DNA of 64,000 bases from Protopterus annectens. Taxonomy: Eukaryota > Chordata > Ceratodontiformes > Protopteridae. The notes below the pieces were generated by a model that ran no database searches, was not told the DNA's origin, and worked only from the letters and a program-made list of their open reading frames with translations. The stretch's first letter is position 1; every line of letters begins with the position of its first letter. Shown here in pieces: positions 22,525-34,499 of the stretch. The translations under genes were made by a program, and so were the position numbers. The stretch is from positions 1,074,553,240 through 1,074,617,239 of the forward strand of contig NC_056732.1 of assembly GCF_019279795.1 (NCBI RefSeq), read 5' to 3'.

Positions 22525-24381
22525 TTGAGACAAGCTCTTTAGGATTGGGTACCAGTGCTGGCGTGGCCAGTCTGGTGCAATCAGTATCATTTTTGGCTTC
22601 TCTTGTCTGACCTTCAGGAGTACTCTGGGAAGGAGAGGCAGTGGGGGAAAAGCATATACTGTTAGATTTTTCCAGCTGAATGATAGGGCATCCACTTTCC
22701 ATGCTTGCTTGTGATAAATCCTTGTGCAAAATCTCTGCAATTGACAGTTGTGTGGGGAGGCAATTAGATCTATGTCTGGGCATCCCCATTTCCTTATTAT
22801 CATGCTGAAGACTTGTGGATCCAGTTTCCATTTGTGGGGATCCATGAGGTTTCTGCTTAGTTCATCTGCCAGAGTATTTGTTTTTCCTGGCAGGAATTGT
22901 GCTTGCAGGTGAACTTGAAAAGCCAACGCTGTGTCCCATAAGGTCATTGCTTATCTGCAGAGGGGGAAGGAATGTGTACCTCCCTGCTTGTTTATGTACC
23001 ACATGACTGTAGTGTTGTCTGTCTTTATCAGTAACTGTCCTGGATGAAGCAGGTCCTTGAAAGCTGTCAGGGCATTTTGAACAGCTAGCATCTGTTTTTG
23101 ATTGATGTGAAGATGCATCTGGTTTGCAGGCCATGTGCCCTGAATACATTTTCCTGCCATATGGGCCCCCCAGGCATATTCTGATGCATCCGTTGTCAGT
23201 GTCTGTCTGGCTGTGGGTAAACTGAATGGCAGACCCTTGTTGTGGTGACAGGCTTCTGCCCACCATCGAAACTCCTGTTGTAGGCAGGGAATGAGTGCAA
23301 TTACTGTCTCCAGGCTGTGGCAATGCTGAGTCCAAACACTTTTCATATACCATTGTAGTTTCCTCATATGCAGTCTGGCATATGGAATTAGTAGAATGCA
23401 GGATGCCATGAAACCCAAGGCCCGCAGGATTTTCCTTGTAGATAAGTGGGTTTTTGTTGCCAATTTCTTGAAGTAAGTAGTCAGTTGCTTTTGCTTGTCT
23501 GGCATAAGATAAGCCATCTGGGCAGTTGTATTTAAGCTTGCACCCAGGAATATTATCTCTTGAGAGGGCACTAGTTTTGATTTCTTTTCGTTTACTGTGT
23601 ACCCTAGGCCAATTAGTAATCTTTTTACAAACGCCAAATGCTTTAGAAGAGTGTCTTTGTTCTCTGCTTGAATTAGGCAGTCATCCAAGTAGGGATATAT
23701 TTGAATTCCTTTTTGTCTGCAAAATGCAATTACTGGTGCCAGACATTTTGTGAAGACCCTGGGCGCAGTAGATAAGCCAAAAGGCAGTGCAGAGAATTGG
23801 TAATGCATTGAGCCAGCTATGAATCTGAGGTATCTTCTGCAAGATTGTCTGATTGGGACATGCAGGTATGCCTCTTTTAGGTCCAAAGTTACGAGCCAAG
23901 CTCTCTTGCCCAGCATGGGCAGTAGCTGCTGTAGAGTCAGCATCTTGAATTTTGGAACTTCCAGAAACGTATTTAGTATAGACAGGTCCAGTATTGGTCT
24001 CCAGGTTTTGTCCTTCCTGGGTACTAGGAAAAGTCTGGAGTAAAATCCTTGCCCCTGCTCTTGTTGTGGTACTTGCTGAATGGCCCTCTTGTCCATGAGG
24101 GCTGTAATTTGGTTTTGTGCCTCTGCCCATTGATTGTGTAGCAGGTCTGGCATGCCCTTTGACCTTGGTAGAGTGTGAAAATGGAACCTGTAGCCTTGGG
24201 ACACTATGTTCAGGACCCATTTGTCTTGGGTAACCATTTGCCAATTTGATGAAAAAAGAACTAGTTTTCCCCCTAAGGGGGCTGTCAAAAGAAAACTGCT
24301 TGGAACTGGTAGAGGAAAGTCATTTGGACTGTTTCCTGTAAGGTTGTGATTTGTCTTCTCTGCTTTTGGAGGTAGGAGCAC
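22525..24381 (-). pseudogene. DIRS 1 reverse transcriptase and RNase H (fossil)
   Basis: The reverse transcriptase shows LDLKEAYLHVPI, LPFGLSTAPRVFTKC and YPYLDDCLIQ (the YLDD active-site form). RNase H follows with TTDASEYAWGAHM and LIKTDNTTVMWYINKQGG. A C-terminal region with DLIASPHNCQLQRF and KVDALSF, typical of DIRS polyproteins, precedes the hAT insertion. It copies element RNA into DNA in this family. Part of a broken fossil element. Confidence 0.9.
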
Positions 24382-24490
24382 CCCATTGTTTAGGCCTGTA
24401 TGAGCCTTGGGGCTGAGATCTGCCTCTGGGATACCTGTATCTGCCTCTTTGTGGTCTGTCTAACACTGGAAAGGACCAATTTTTAGAAGG

Positions 24491-26278
24491 TCAGTTCCTG
24501 CTAAACCTGGGTGGCTGTACCTGTAAAAAATCCTTGACTGTCTGCATGGATTTTGCTTTATCCTCCATTTTTTTCAACACCTCTTCTGCTTTAGTAACAA
24601 ACAAAGTATCATGCTGTAATGGTGCATCTAATAAGTTTGCTTTAACATGATCAGGCAGATTCTGTTCCTTTAACCAAGCATGCCTTCTAACAACAGAACC
24701 TGTAACAGCGGTCCTGCAAGAGGCCTCCAGTGAATCATAACCACATTGCAAAGTATGCTTTCCCACTTGTTCAGTTGCATGCAATAAATCCTGCAATTCC
24801 TTCTTCTCTGAACATTCAGTATTTGTCAACATTTTCTGTTTAAGCAGTGACATTAAATATTGCTGATATTTAAGCATATGAAACCCTTACATCCAGGGTA
24901 GCAGAAGTGTTGACTTTTTCCCCCATCTGTCTAGAGCCCTAGAATCCCTATCAAAGGGGACAGGGTTTTTTGCAGTGGAAGCTTTAACCCCCTTGGGACC
25001 CTGAGATATAGTTTCTGGGTCAGCAGCGGGGTTTTTATATAGGAATTTATGAGAATCCGGGACCCTGTAGTATCTGTCTGGCTTAACAGGTGCAGGGGGT
25101 AAAGAGTCAGGGGACAGGCCGGACTCTGAAAATACATCATCCACAATGTCTAGAACAGGTGGAATAGCAAGGGGTCTGTGCTGAGGAATTAGCAGAAAGT
25201 CTCTGAGCCTTTTCTTAGATTCAGAATAATCTTGGCTCTCTCAGTGGAAATGCTCCCTCATAGTATGCAGGGTTTCCCCAAAAGAATAATCCTCAGAAGG
25301 AGAGGCTGAAGGAATGGATTCTTCAGCATCAGAATCCTCATAGGGAAGCATGGAGTAATCCTGTTCAGAAGAGGAATCAGAGAAAATAGATACCTGATCA
25401 GAAGAATCATACTCTGTCTCTTGCCTAGGCCTCTTATCAGGAGGGGGAAGGGAGCCCCTGATCAAAGTAATTAGGTCTCTGGCCATTTTGAGCATCTGTT
25501 TTTGAGGCATGGAAGTCTGAGTAGGAGAATGCTGTACTTGTTTCTTTGTCTTCAGAGCTGCTTTAGTCTTTGTCTTTGAAGCTGAAAATGGCTTAATATA
25601 TAGTTGTGTAGGTCTGAAGACACCCTCAGAAGATAATGCCTGCTCAGCGGCTCCAGACCCATCTGAGGGAATGATTTCTGAGTGTCCAATACCTTGAGTA
25701 TCCAGAGGCCCAGTCGGCTCCACGTGGGAGTCGGTAGCGGCCTGTGGCTCTGAGGTAGCGGGTGCCAGTGGCTGCGAAAGCGCCTCACTGAGAAGCGGCG
25801 AACCGGCGACTGGCCTAGTAGAGGCTTCATCATCAGTTTTGGACCTCAGATGCCTATCCTTGTCCTTGCGTTTTTTGTAAACTCCGGTTGTTGGCTGGTC
25901 CGACGGCATTATATAATTAAATCTTCGGCCAAAGTAATGAAATGCAAAATCGAACCGACGCATGATAGTGCGTTGGTTAAATCTAGCACTAAACCAACAG
26001 GTAGCAACGTTGTGATCAGGGCCTAGGCAAGGAATACAGTAAGAGTGAAAATCCTCATAAGGTATTTGCTTCCCACAAGAAATACAATTGTTAACTTTTT
26101 CTGACATCGGTCTGGAGCAAGAAAAAAGTTTCCCCAACGGGGTACTTAGCTTTAATGAAGACCGGTTCTGAAATTCGGATTTGAAAATCTCAGGAGTCAG
26201 CCGACCGGCACTTGCAAACTGCTTTTGCTTTGGGCACCTTGCGGCAAGAAAGACTAAAGAAAATGGTGTCGGCTGCAT
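24491..26278 (-). pseudogene. DIRS 1 gag-like region (fossil)
   Basis: Located directly inside the 5' terminal repeat. It contains a cysteine/histidine cluster (CISCGKQIPYEDFHSYCIPC) near the N-terminus, a Ser/Pro/Glu-rich middle, and a helical C-terminal part around 24491-24877. This is the expected position of the DIRS gag-like protein. Part of a broken fossil element. Confidence 0.75.
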
Positions 26279-26425
26279 CTTTCATACCCCTGGTGCACTG
26301 ACGTCAGGGAAGAGGTGACAGCAACCGACGCCGGACCTACACTTTAGAATTCTGGCCGACTGAGGGTAGCCTGCCAGCAGGATAACCCAAGAGTAATGAC
26401 TGCAACAGTGAAACACGATGAACAT
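26254..26425 (-). repeat. DIRS 1 5' terminal repeat with promoter-like motifs
   Basis: Inverted copy of 20731-20876 plus the 5' end ATGTTCATCGTG. A TGACGTCA palindrome (CRE-like) lies shortly before a TATGAAAG/TATAAAAG-like block in the transcription direction, consistent with the element's own promoter. The gag-like frame starts at its inner edge. Confidence 0.8.
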
Positions 26426-26481
26426 CCTCAATTTCAGGTTAACTAGGGCCTGTGTTAGCAGCTGTCTATTTGACACAAATT
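26426..26481 (+). mobile_element. 56-bp L1 remnant between the two DIRS elements
   Basis: CCTCAATTTCAGGTTAAC to CACAAATT matches the complement of 62879-62933 in the second L1 copy, including GCAGCTGTCTAT. It proves that both DIRS elements entered the same L1. Confidence 0.85.
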
Positions 26482-26665
26482 ATGTCCTTACATTCACTGC
26501 TTCAGTATTCTTAACATATGGGGATTCCCTGCCGTGGAAGCCCAATGTCCAGCCATTCTACCAAAGACTTCTGTTGCTTTAAAGGTACACCATATGTCAC
26601 ATAAATGATCCTTGCATAGCATAGGGCATAAAGGTGATGTTCAGGCCTACCATAGTCAGAACTTC
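26482..26665 (+). repeat. DIRS 2 5' terminal repeat
   Basis: Inverted counterpart of about 34000-34175, sharing TTCTTAACATATGG, GTTGCTTTAAAGGTA and GGGCATAAAGGTGATGTTC. The similarity stops after CATAGTCAGA. Confidence 0.85.
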
Positions 26666-27081
26666 TTTTCTGCCAGCCCGAACATGTATGTTCACCATCG
26701 GTCTGTTTACCTGCGTCTGTTTTCTGCCAGTTCAACGCATTTTCATTCTCCAGTGACTACCTATGCCTGTTTGCTGATTTCTTTACAGTTGTAGACATAC
26801 CTCTCAACCTGGAAACATCAAAAATCTGGACAAAGCCCATGGAAAATAGGTACAAATCTGTACGCTGATTAACATCTAATTTGCACACACAATTACATAA
26901 CTCCACCCACTACAATGGAATTGTGGGATACCAACTTTCAAACACAAACTGAAGAACAGACAACCAAACTATGGCAGACCTATGTCCCTCATGGACAGCA
27001 GCAGTCAGTGCTGATCATGGAATCGCTCTGCTAACAATGACCATATAACTATGATCAACTAGGGCAAATGGATTTTTTTCC

Positions 27082-27142
27082 ATGGCTAGGCTTGCAAAGG
27101 CCCTAGGGCCATTAGCCTAGTAACCTCCTATGAACCTATGAT
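27082..27142 (+). mobile_element. CR1 3' tail fragment
   Basis: GGCTAGGCTTGCAAAGGCCC to CCTATGAACCTATGATC matches the 3' terminus of the CR1 family, including the CTATGA-type terminal repeat. An extremely 5'-truncated CR1 or SINE copy inside the hAT element. Confidence 0.7.
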
Positions 27143-27457
27143 CCTAGTAACATATTCTACATTAGCTAAAAACGCAATAGCACACTAGTCAGTGTCAGCA
27201 GACAGGTGTATAATTAAATGAAAGAAGTAAACACATCAGCACATCTGGACACATTGCAGTTAAAAGCCCAAACTGTTAAACCTGGAAAGTTCTATTTCAA
27301 ATATGATTCAATATTCTATACAGAAATACAGAAATCAGATTCAACCAATGGATGATATTCATATTATTCTCCAAATGAAATATTCATAAAACTTTCTTCT
27401 TGAATATATTTCCTGATGTAACTTGGCTAACAGCTGTCTTGCATTCACACTTCTAGG

Positions 27458-27828
27458 CAAGGTTGCCACCAATTGAAAAGACAAAAAACAGAAAAAGGTT
27501 TGTGTCTCACTTTGCTCTATCCTTTATTCCACCAGCTACATGCTCTCCCTGCCCAGTTTGTTATACAGTTTGGGTCATCACTGTGGCTGGATGTCTTTTT
27601 TCTCCCTTCCGTTTTATTTTTTGTTTACTTATAGACATAACTGGATTGCACTGACCCTTGTAAGAAAACTAGTATTTGGAGTCAAAGACTTTACAAATAC
27701 CGGTATTCTGTTTGATGTGGCAAACAAAACACTGGTGTTTGTAAGGCCATTTCCAAATTAACATTACTGGATCAGTCTGCAATTTTCTGAACTGTCTTTG
27801 AAAAAAAACATGATAGGTGGCAACCTTA
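27458..27828. mobile_element. hAT-like element (371 bp) nested in the hAT element
   Basis: Inverted ends CAAGGTTGCCACC and GGTGGCAACCTTA agree with the CARRG-type hAT terminus. They are flanked by CTTCTAGG (27450-27457) and CTTATAGG (27829-27836), an 8-bp duplication with one mismatch. No transposase. It is the innermost of four nested levels: L1, DIRS 2, 2.3-kb hAT, this element. Confidence 0.8.
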
Positions 27829-28455
27829 CTTATAGGCAGTAATGTGCTTTTAATGTTAGTCTGTGGGGAACAGGAATTCATGAAACAGTGGTGTCTCTTC
27901 TCAGTGAAACTGACTACTTGAGAGAGTTTAGTCTCTGGGTTGTGACTAGTGACTCTCTCAGTCAAGAGATACAGTTGTCAAATCACTTGTTTTTGTTTCT
28001 TTTAATTATAAAAAAATAGAACTAGAGATATGGTTTACAACGCTGCCATATATTGAAATAGTTTGGATACATTTTCAGGCTTGGTAGATCCATCTGTGAA
28101 CATTCTTTGTGTGAAATCTAGGCTCATAGTTTCACTAGGTGTCAGTAGTTTTTTTGGTAAAGCTGTATAATAATCATCTGAGTACTACTCACTTGCCAAA
28201 GTATGGCATTGTAATTACTGAAATCAATGTGGAAAGGTGAGTTAGCTGTGTATAAAATCACTTTTCAGGAAAATATTGAACAATGAAAGTGTCAGAAGTC
28301 ATAAACAGAGGCCACTTAGATTACTGTTTGAAAATGATGGGCTTGAAATCTTGTATAACGAAGTTAAACCCAGATGCTGAATAAATTGAATTCTAGTTCA
28401 TAATGTTAGGAATAATCACTAGCTAAGAACATTTCAGATTTTTTCTCCTATATTG

Positions 28456-28627
<172 letters not shown>

Positions 28628-28674
28628 GTAAATCCTAAATTAAATCCTTTCTGCATAGACTTACTTCTCCGTTC

Positions 28675-28830
28675 ACAGCCAGGAGTGAGTAAATCCATTT
28701 CAACTGGCGCAAGCTTTCTAAATGAAACTACAGCCAGGAATCCATTTCGGCAAGCCTACATAAAATAAATCCCCAGGAGTGAGTAAGTAAATCCGTTTCA
28801 GTGAGCCTAAATTAAATAAATCCTTTCCGT
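28675..28830. repeat. subterminal direct repeats in the hAT element
   Basis: Three imperfect copies of a block beginning CCAGGAGTGAGTAAATCC or CCAGGAATCCATTTC, two followed by AAATAAATCC. Subterminal repeats often bind transposase in hAT elements; that role is inference here. Confidence 0.55.
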
Positions 28831-28924
28831 TTGCCTTCATACTTTCTGTTCCCACTCGCTCTGAAAGCATTTGAACCGGAAATACATCTGCCAAGCTTTA
28901 TTCCGACAGGCTGGTAGCCCTGAT

Positions 28925-28960
28925 GAGCTGACGTCATCACGCACATGATGACGTCAGCTC
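28925..28960. repeat. perfect hairpin with paired TGACGTCA sites
   Basis: Arms of 14 bp (GAGCTGACGTCATC and its exact complement) around an 8-base loop ACGCACAT. Each arm contains the CRE-like octamer TGACGTCA. It lies about 120 bp from the right end of the 2.3-kb hAT element. Confidence 0.85.
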
Positions 28961-29085
28961 ACAAAGCACAAAAAGTAAAAAAATTACAAAATAAAGAAAA
29001 AAAAATCGTGGCACCCCATTATTTGGACGCCCAAAACTCGGTAAAAAATTAGTAATTTGGGACAGTTGGGAGGTATGGTTGCAGA

Positions 29086-30960
29086 TAAGTGCCCCTTTGG
29101 GGGTTTTAGTTTTTTCTTGTCTTGTTTTGAGCTCCTTGGGGATAGTGTCATCCAGGAAAGGTAAATGCCAGTGTAGGAGATAGATTCCCCATAAAGCCCA
29201 CCAAGATAAGTGTCTTTTTTGTCTAGGAGCTTCTCTTGACCATATGTCTTGTTCAATCTGTCAGGTGTTCATCACAAAAACCCTTTGCAGTAGACTTTCT
29301 TCCCTTTCCTTGTATCTTGAGAACCAGTGTCTTAAGCTTCTCACTAAAGATGTAATGGAAGGAATCTCACACCCCAGAGGGTCAGTCATTAGGGAAGAAG
29401 AAGGTGAAAAGTTACAGCTGGAATCTACCTTTGTCCAGTTTCTGCCAGGTGTTTCTCCCAAGGTCTTTACAAAACCAGAGGCTCGCCTGGCTGTGTTGTC
29501 AGATTTCTTTGCAGTGACCGCATTGGAAGCCGGTGAGGATCTGGCTGTCAGCACATCTAAAGAGGCTTTGCAAGTGTCCATTTCGGACATTCAGGGAGAA
29601 CCATGATTGACTTTTTTTTGAGGGGCCTAGGGGAGTTCCTCTGCTTTAGTTGGAAGTTCCTGACACAGTTCTCCACTGTCATACTGGGCCTCAGCCTTCA
29701 CAGTTTTTGGCACGGATGTGCCCTTAAAAAAGAACATGTTTCTTCTGCTCCTAGGGATCCAGAAAGTGAGTGGCAGGTTTTTACTCAGGGGCTATTTACT
29801 GCTTTAATGTCCTTAAAGCCTCTTCAAGGAGTTTTGGTTCCTGCTCCTCCTTGCTCCTCTACTCCCCTTAAAAGGCCTAGAGAACAGGATTCTTCTGTGG
29901 ATGAGTCAGATTCTGATGATAAATCCCTGACTTATTCTACTCAAATTCCTTCTCGTTTGGGCTATGGGCCATAAGAGGAGGGATCTATTAGTCCTGATGT
30001 TCCTTGTGAGGAAATTGCCTTTGTGGGCACACACTCTAGGATGATGGATTTTTTTAAGTGGGGATTGTGCTGAGATCTCTAATATGCATAAGATGTACTA
30101 TGAGTTACTGCAATTGGAATCTCCTATGCCTGTGGCTATTCCTCCTCTTTTGGCTGCTTCACTGGATGCTTTTTTCAATGCCTCTCATGCACCTGATTCT
30201 CTGCACCCTTCTCCCAAGAAACCTGACAGGTTTTACAGGGTGTGTGAAGATTGCTATTTTTTATATAAATTTCCTGCTGCTGACCCTCTGTAGTGTCTGT
30301 AGCCTCTGGTAAGCCATCTCAATTGCTTCCTTCGCACAAGTTATTGCCTTCTGACAAGGACAGCAGAGCTATGGAAAGGCTGGGTAAGAATGTTTACATT
30401 TCTGCTACCCTAGCTTTTAGGGTTATTAATTATCAGACCCATATGTCTAGGTATGTTTTGGCTCTTCTTTCTCATGCCTGTCAAGTTATTTCTGATTTTC
30501 TAGACTCTGAGGGTAAAACTTCTTCTCGTTCCTTGCTAGGGACTTCCTTTCAAGTCATTTATCATTCTATTACATCTAGTTATGATGCAGCAGATACTTC
30601 TTCTAGGGCTGCTATTTTTTGGTTCAGTGTTGAGGAAGTATTCTCAGTGTAGGCTTCAACCTTTACCTGATGATATTAAAGTTAAGTTGATGGATACTAC
30701 TCTGTATTCTAAGTTTTTGTTTGGGGAAGCTGCTGCTGGTTTGTTTAAGTTCCTTCAGGATAAGAGTACAGCCTTACAGGAGCTTAAACGTGTTTATTTC
30801 TCCTGTGCCTAAATTTCAGAGAAACTACCCTGCTAAGCCTGCCTTTGTTCATAGGCAATACCACCCTTCTACTAAAGGTAAGAACAGTGGCAAATGGGTT
30901 CCTCCTGCTAAGGCTCCTCAGTTTTCTGGGACTCTGAAGCCTTTCTTTTCAGACAAACCA
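29086..30960 (+). pseudogene. DIRS 2 gag-like region (fossil)
   Basis: Resumes right after the hAT insertion and runs to the reverse-transcriptase region. A cysteine cluster near 29190-29270 parallels the one in DIRS 1, and a Ser/Pro-rich middle follows. It is broken. Assignment rests on position and the parallel with DIRS 1. Confidence 0.6.
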
Positions 30961-31199
30961 GGTACTGTATGACTTGTCAGTCCCTCTCCAACTACATTCC
31001 TTTTTCTCTTCCCCTTTCTCTTTCACTTCTTGTTTGGCTTCAGATCACTCAGGAGTTTTAGGTTCTATCAATCATTCATCATGGGTACTTCATGGTGTGG
31101 ACATCTTGTCCTCCATTTATGGGCATTCTTCAGCCTCCTCTGGAACAACTTGCCTTTTTCCCAGAGGTTCTTCAAAATCTCTTGACTCACAGTACTATG

Positions 31200-32700
31200 T
31201 AAGAGGCACCTGTGTCCCAAAGGGGGAAAGGGTTCTATTCCACACTATTTCAAGAACCCAGGAAAGAGGACACTTGGGGACCTATTCTAGACCTCTTCCA
31301 TCTAAACATTTTTCTACAAGTGCCTTCCTTTCAGATGTTGTCCCTTGAGATTCTGCTTCCCCTCTTGCTTCCTCAGGCCTATATGGTGTTTCTGGATCTC
31401 AAGGATGCTTACCTCCATATTCCGATCCATCTTCTTTTCAGGAAGATTTTGCATTTCTCTGTTGCTTCCTCGCATTTTCAGTTCTTTGCTTTGCCCTTTG
31501 GCCTTTCTACTGCCACAAGGGTGTTCACCAAATGCCTTGCTCCTGTGATTGCTTTCTTGCAGGCTTTAAGAGATCCAACTATTTCCTTACTTGGACGACC
31601 TGTTGATTTAGGCATCTTTTCCAAAGATCCATTTGCAAAATCTTCATTTTGCCATTTCCCTTCTTCAGAGTCTGGGGTTCACTATAAATTTCAAAAAGTC
31701 TTCTCTGACTACATCCTGGGATTATGTTTTTCTGGGTTGCAGGATTCATATGGTGCCAATGCTGGCTTCCCTACCTCCTCCACAGGCCTTAACTCATTTC
31801 TTTCTTTCACACTCTTCTTCCTCTGACTCCCATTACTGCCAGGGAGTTTCTGAGAGTTCTGGGTTTCATGACATCCACTATTCTGGTGCTCCCTCTGGGC
31901 CAAACTTCACTTGAGAAAGTTTCAGTGGTTTCTGAAGTCAGTGTGGCTTCAACATGCACATCCCCTAGACTACGTAGTTCCTCTTCTTACTCATCTCAGA
32001 CAGGAACTTCACTGGCGGATTCAGCAGCTGTCTGTGAATACAGGGATTCCTTTTCATCCCCTTCTTCACTCTCAGGAATTGTTTGCAAATGCTTCAGACA
32101 TGGGATATAGGACAACATTTGGCTCCCTAAAAGTTCAGGGGAGGTGGCCACCTCGTCAGCAGAAGGAGCACATCAATGTCAAAGAGCTGAGAGCTCTTCT
32201 GCTGGGTTTTCAGGCCTTTCATCATCTTTTCTCTCCAGGGCCTCTCAAGGTGTTCACAGACAATACCATGGTGATGTGGTATATCAAAAACAGGGAGGAA
32301 AGAGATCTTATCTTCTTTGCCGGCTGGCACTTCTGGTATGGGATCTTGCTGTCAAGTATCAAGTGACTCTTCAGGCAGTTTATATCCCTTCTGGTCAGAA
32401 CACTGGGGCAGGTCCTTAACTCAGTCCCATGAATGGATTCACAGGGATGTGTTTCTGGACATTATCCACCAGGGCGGTATTCCTCAAGTGGATCTTTTTG
32501 CCATCCCTCTGAACAGACAACTTCCTCTATTTTGTGCCAGAGTCCCAGGTCCTCTGGTATGGAAGGTAGATGCCCTCTCATTTACTTGGAAGGGGATGCT
32601 TCTTTATGCATTCCCTCCCCTTCCCCTCATTCCAAAAGTCCTGTTCAAGAATCAACAGGATGCTCCCAAAATCTTGTTGGTGACTCCCTTTTTGCCATGA
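31200..32700 (+). pseudogene. DIRS 2 reverse transcriptase and RNase H (fossil)
   Basis: Shows FLDLKDAYLHIPI, ALPFGLSTATRVFTKC and, further on, KVFTDNTMVMWYIKN of RNase H, plus the KVDALSF block shared with DIRS 1. The order is the same as in DIRS 1. It is broken. Confidence 0.85.
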
Positions 32701-32899
32701 CAGCACTGGTTCCCTTTTCTTCTGCATTTAGCCAGGGGCAATCATCACAAGTTACCTCACAGGGTGGATCTACTCTCACAAGACAAGGGATCTCTCATCT
32801 ATCCCCACCTGTCCACGCTTCAACTGACACTGTGGGTGATAGGATTTTGATTCCTCAGAGACATTCCTTTGGTTCTCTTTTACTTGTGTGAGTTGCTCA

Positions 32900-33780
32900 A
32901 TGCTGGTTTGGCCTATTCTTCTGTTAAGGCCACTTATCAGCTGTCTCTGCTTGTCTGCCTTTTTCTCCTCCTTTAGCTTCTAGATTTGTGGTGAAACAAT
33001 TTCTTAAAAATGTCCTTAATATTAAACCTCCCAGGAAGCCTGTTCCTCCTCCCTGGTATCTTAATTTTGCTTTGGAGAAGTTAACTCAGACTCCTTTTGT
33101 CCCTGCTGCTTCAGCTTCCTTGCAACATTGTTCCTGGATGACTGCTCTTTTGTTAACTCTTACTTCTGCCAGATGGGTGTCTGAGTTACAGGCCCTTATG
33201 GCTTGTTCTCCTTTTCTGAGCTTTCATGAGGACAGACTGTCCTTGTGCACTAACCCTTCTTTTATGCCTAAAGTGGTTAATGAGCTATCACTTAATTAGT
33301 CTATTAATCTTGTCTACCTTTTTCCCCTCTCCGCAAACTGACAGTGAGAGGGTTCTGCATACTTTGGACTTGCATAGGTAACTCAGGGTTTATTTGGATA
33401 AGACTACGGCTATTAAAAAATCTGATCAGTTACTTGTTTCTTTTCATCCTAGAGCTTTGAGACTTGCTGTATCCAAGCAAACTATTTCTTATTGGATTTC
33501 TAAGGCTATTTCTTTTTTGTTACACTTTTGAAGGCAAGAGCCTTCCCTCTTCAGTCAAGATTCATTCTACTAAAGCTGTAGCTTCTAGTGGTGTTTTTTT
33601 TTTCAAGGGCTTAGATACTAATTCTATTATTGAGGCAGCTACCTGTACTCCTTTGCATACCGTTACCAAGCACTACAAGTTGGGCGGTATCTCTAGAACT
33701 AGGGCTGGTTTTGCTAGTGCTGTTCTTTATGGCTTTTTAGGGGGCTCTTCTGCTCCTTCCCCCTCCCTAGTTTTTTCTTG
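32900..33780 (+). pseudogene. DIRS 2 tyrosine recombinase (fossil)
   Basis: Contains NIKPPRKPVPPPWYLNFALE and TSARWVSELQALMA, matching the DIRS 1 recombinase, and a later IIEAATC block. It precedes the internal complementary region. It is broken. Confidence 0.8.
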
Positions 33781-33796
33781 AGCTTTGGCACTCTCC

Positions 33797-33898
33797 CATA
33801 TGTTAAGAATATTGCAGCAGTGAATGTAAGGACATAGTGCAGTTGTGTAGAATCTTACCATAATGACAGATGTCCTTGTCTTCACTGCTGCAGTATTC
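33797..33898 (+). repeat. DIRS 2 internal complementary region
   Basis: CCATATGTTAAGAATATTGC onward is complementary to the 5' end (26482-26521), and the following TGCAGTTGTGTAGAATC to GCTGCAGTATTC is complementary to the 3' end (about 34149-34210). They meet at GGACAT/AGTGC. Confidence 0.88.
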
Positions 33899-33999
33899 GC
33901 TCCCTCCCTCCCTCCTCCCCCCTAGTTCTCTGCCTTCCTGGATGTACAGATAACCTCTTGGGTTCCTTGGACTGGTGTTCCTACTAGGGCAATCAGCTC

Positions 34000-34210
34000 T
34001 GACTATGGAAGGCCTGAACATCACCTTTATGCCCTACACTATGCAAGGAGCATTTGGATGATGTTCGGCATACCTTTAAAGCAACAGCAGTCTTTGGTAG
34101 ACTGGCTGAATGTCGGGCTTCCACAGGAGGGAATCTCCATATGTTAAGAATATTGCAGCAGTGAAGGCAAGGACATCTACAATTATGGTAAGATTCTACA
34201 CAACTGTATT
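34000..34210 (+). repeat. DIRS 2 3' terminal repeat and extension
   Basis: About 34000-34175 is the inverted counterpart of the 5' terminal repeat. About 34176-34210 is the 3' extension matched by the internal complementary region. L1 sequence resumes at 34211 with TTCCTATTAGG. Confidence 0.85.
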
Positions 34211-34499
34211 TTCCTATTAGGAGGGTTAAGTTTCATTATTTAAAGAGGCCATAGTTATGTGTGTTTGTAATATGTTATGGGGTGTTTTTCTCTGTGTTTG
34301 GTTTCTTGTTTGATGATTTTTATTGAAACAAAAAGTCTTGTAAAATGTGAAATAGGTTCCAATGTTGATGATAAGAAAAAACTATATAAAGGATTAACCT
34401 GCCAAACATTAATGGGTATATGTATCACAAAAGATGGAATTAGATATTTAAAAACAAGCTGCCGTATATAATAGGCGGTAATACTGACTTCTTACTATA

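Larger units (their letters stand above)
20674..26425 (-). mobile_element. DIRS retroelement 1 (fossil, nearly full length)
   Basis: Minus-strand element of about 5.75 kb with the DIRS layout: inverted terminal repeats (26254-26425 and about 20731-20876), a 3' extension (20674-20730) and an internal complementary region (21061-21157) that contains the complement of both outer ends joined together. Parts in order are a gag-like region, reverse transcriptase with RNase H, and a tyrosine recombinase. The ends are exact by comparison with the uninterrupted L1 copy, with no target duplication, as expected for recombinase-mediated integration. The element is broken, with a handful of breaks. The terminal repeats agree at roughly 93 percent of positions by eye, suggesting moderate age. 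A 177-bp hAT-like element is inserted at 22340-22516. Confidence 0.9.
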
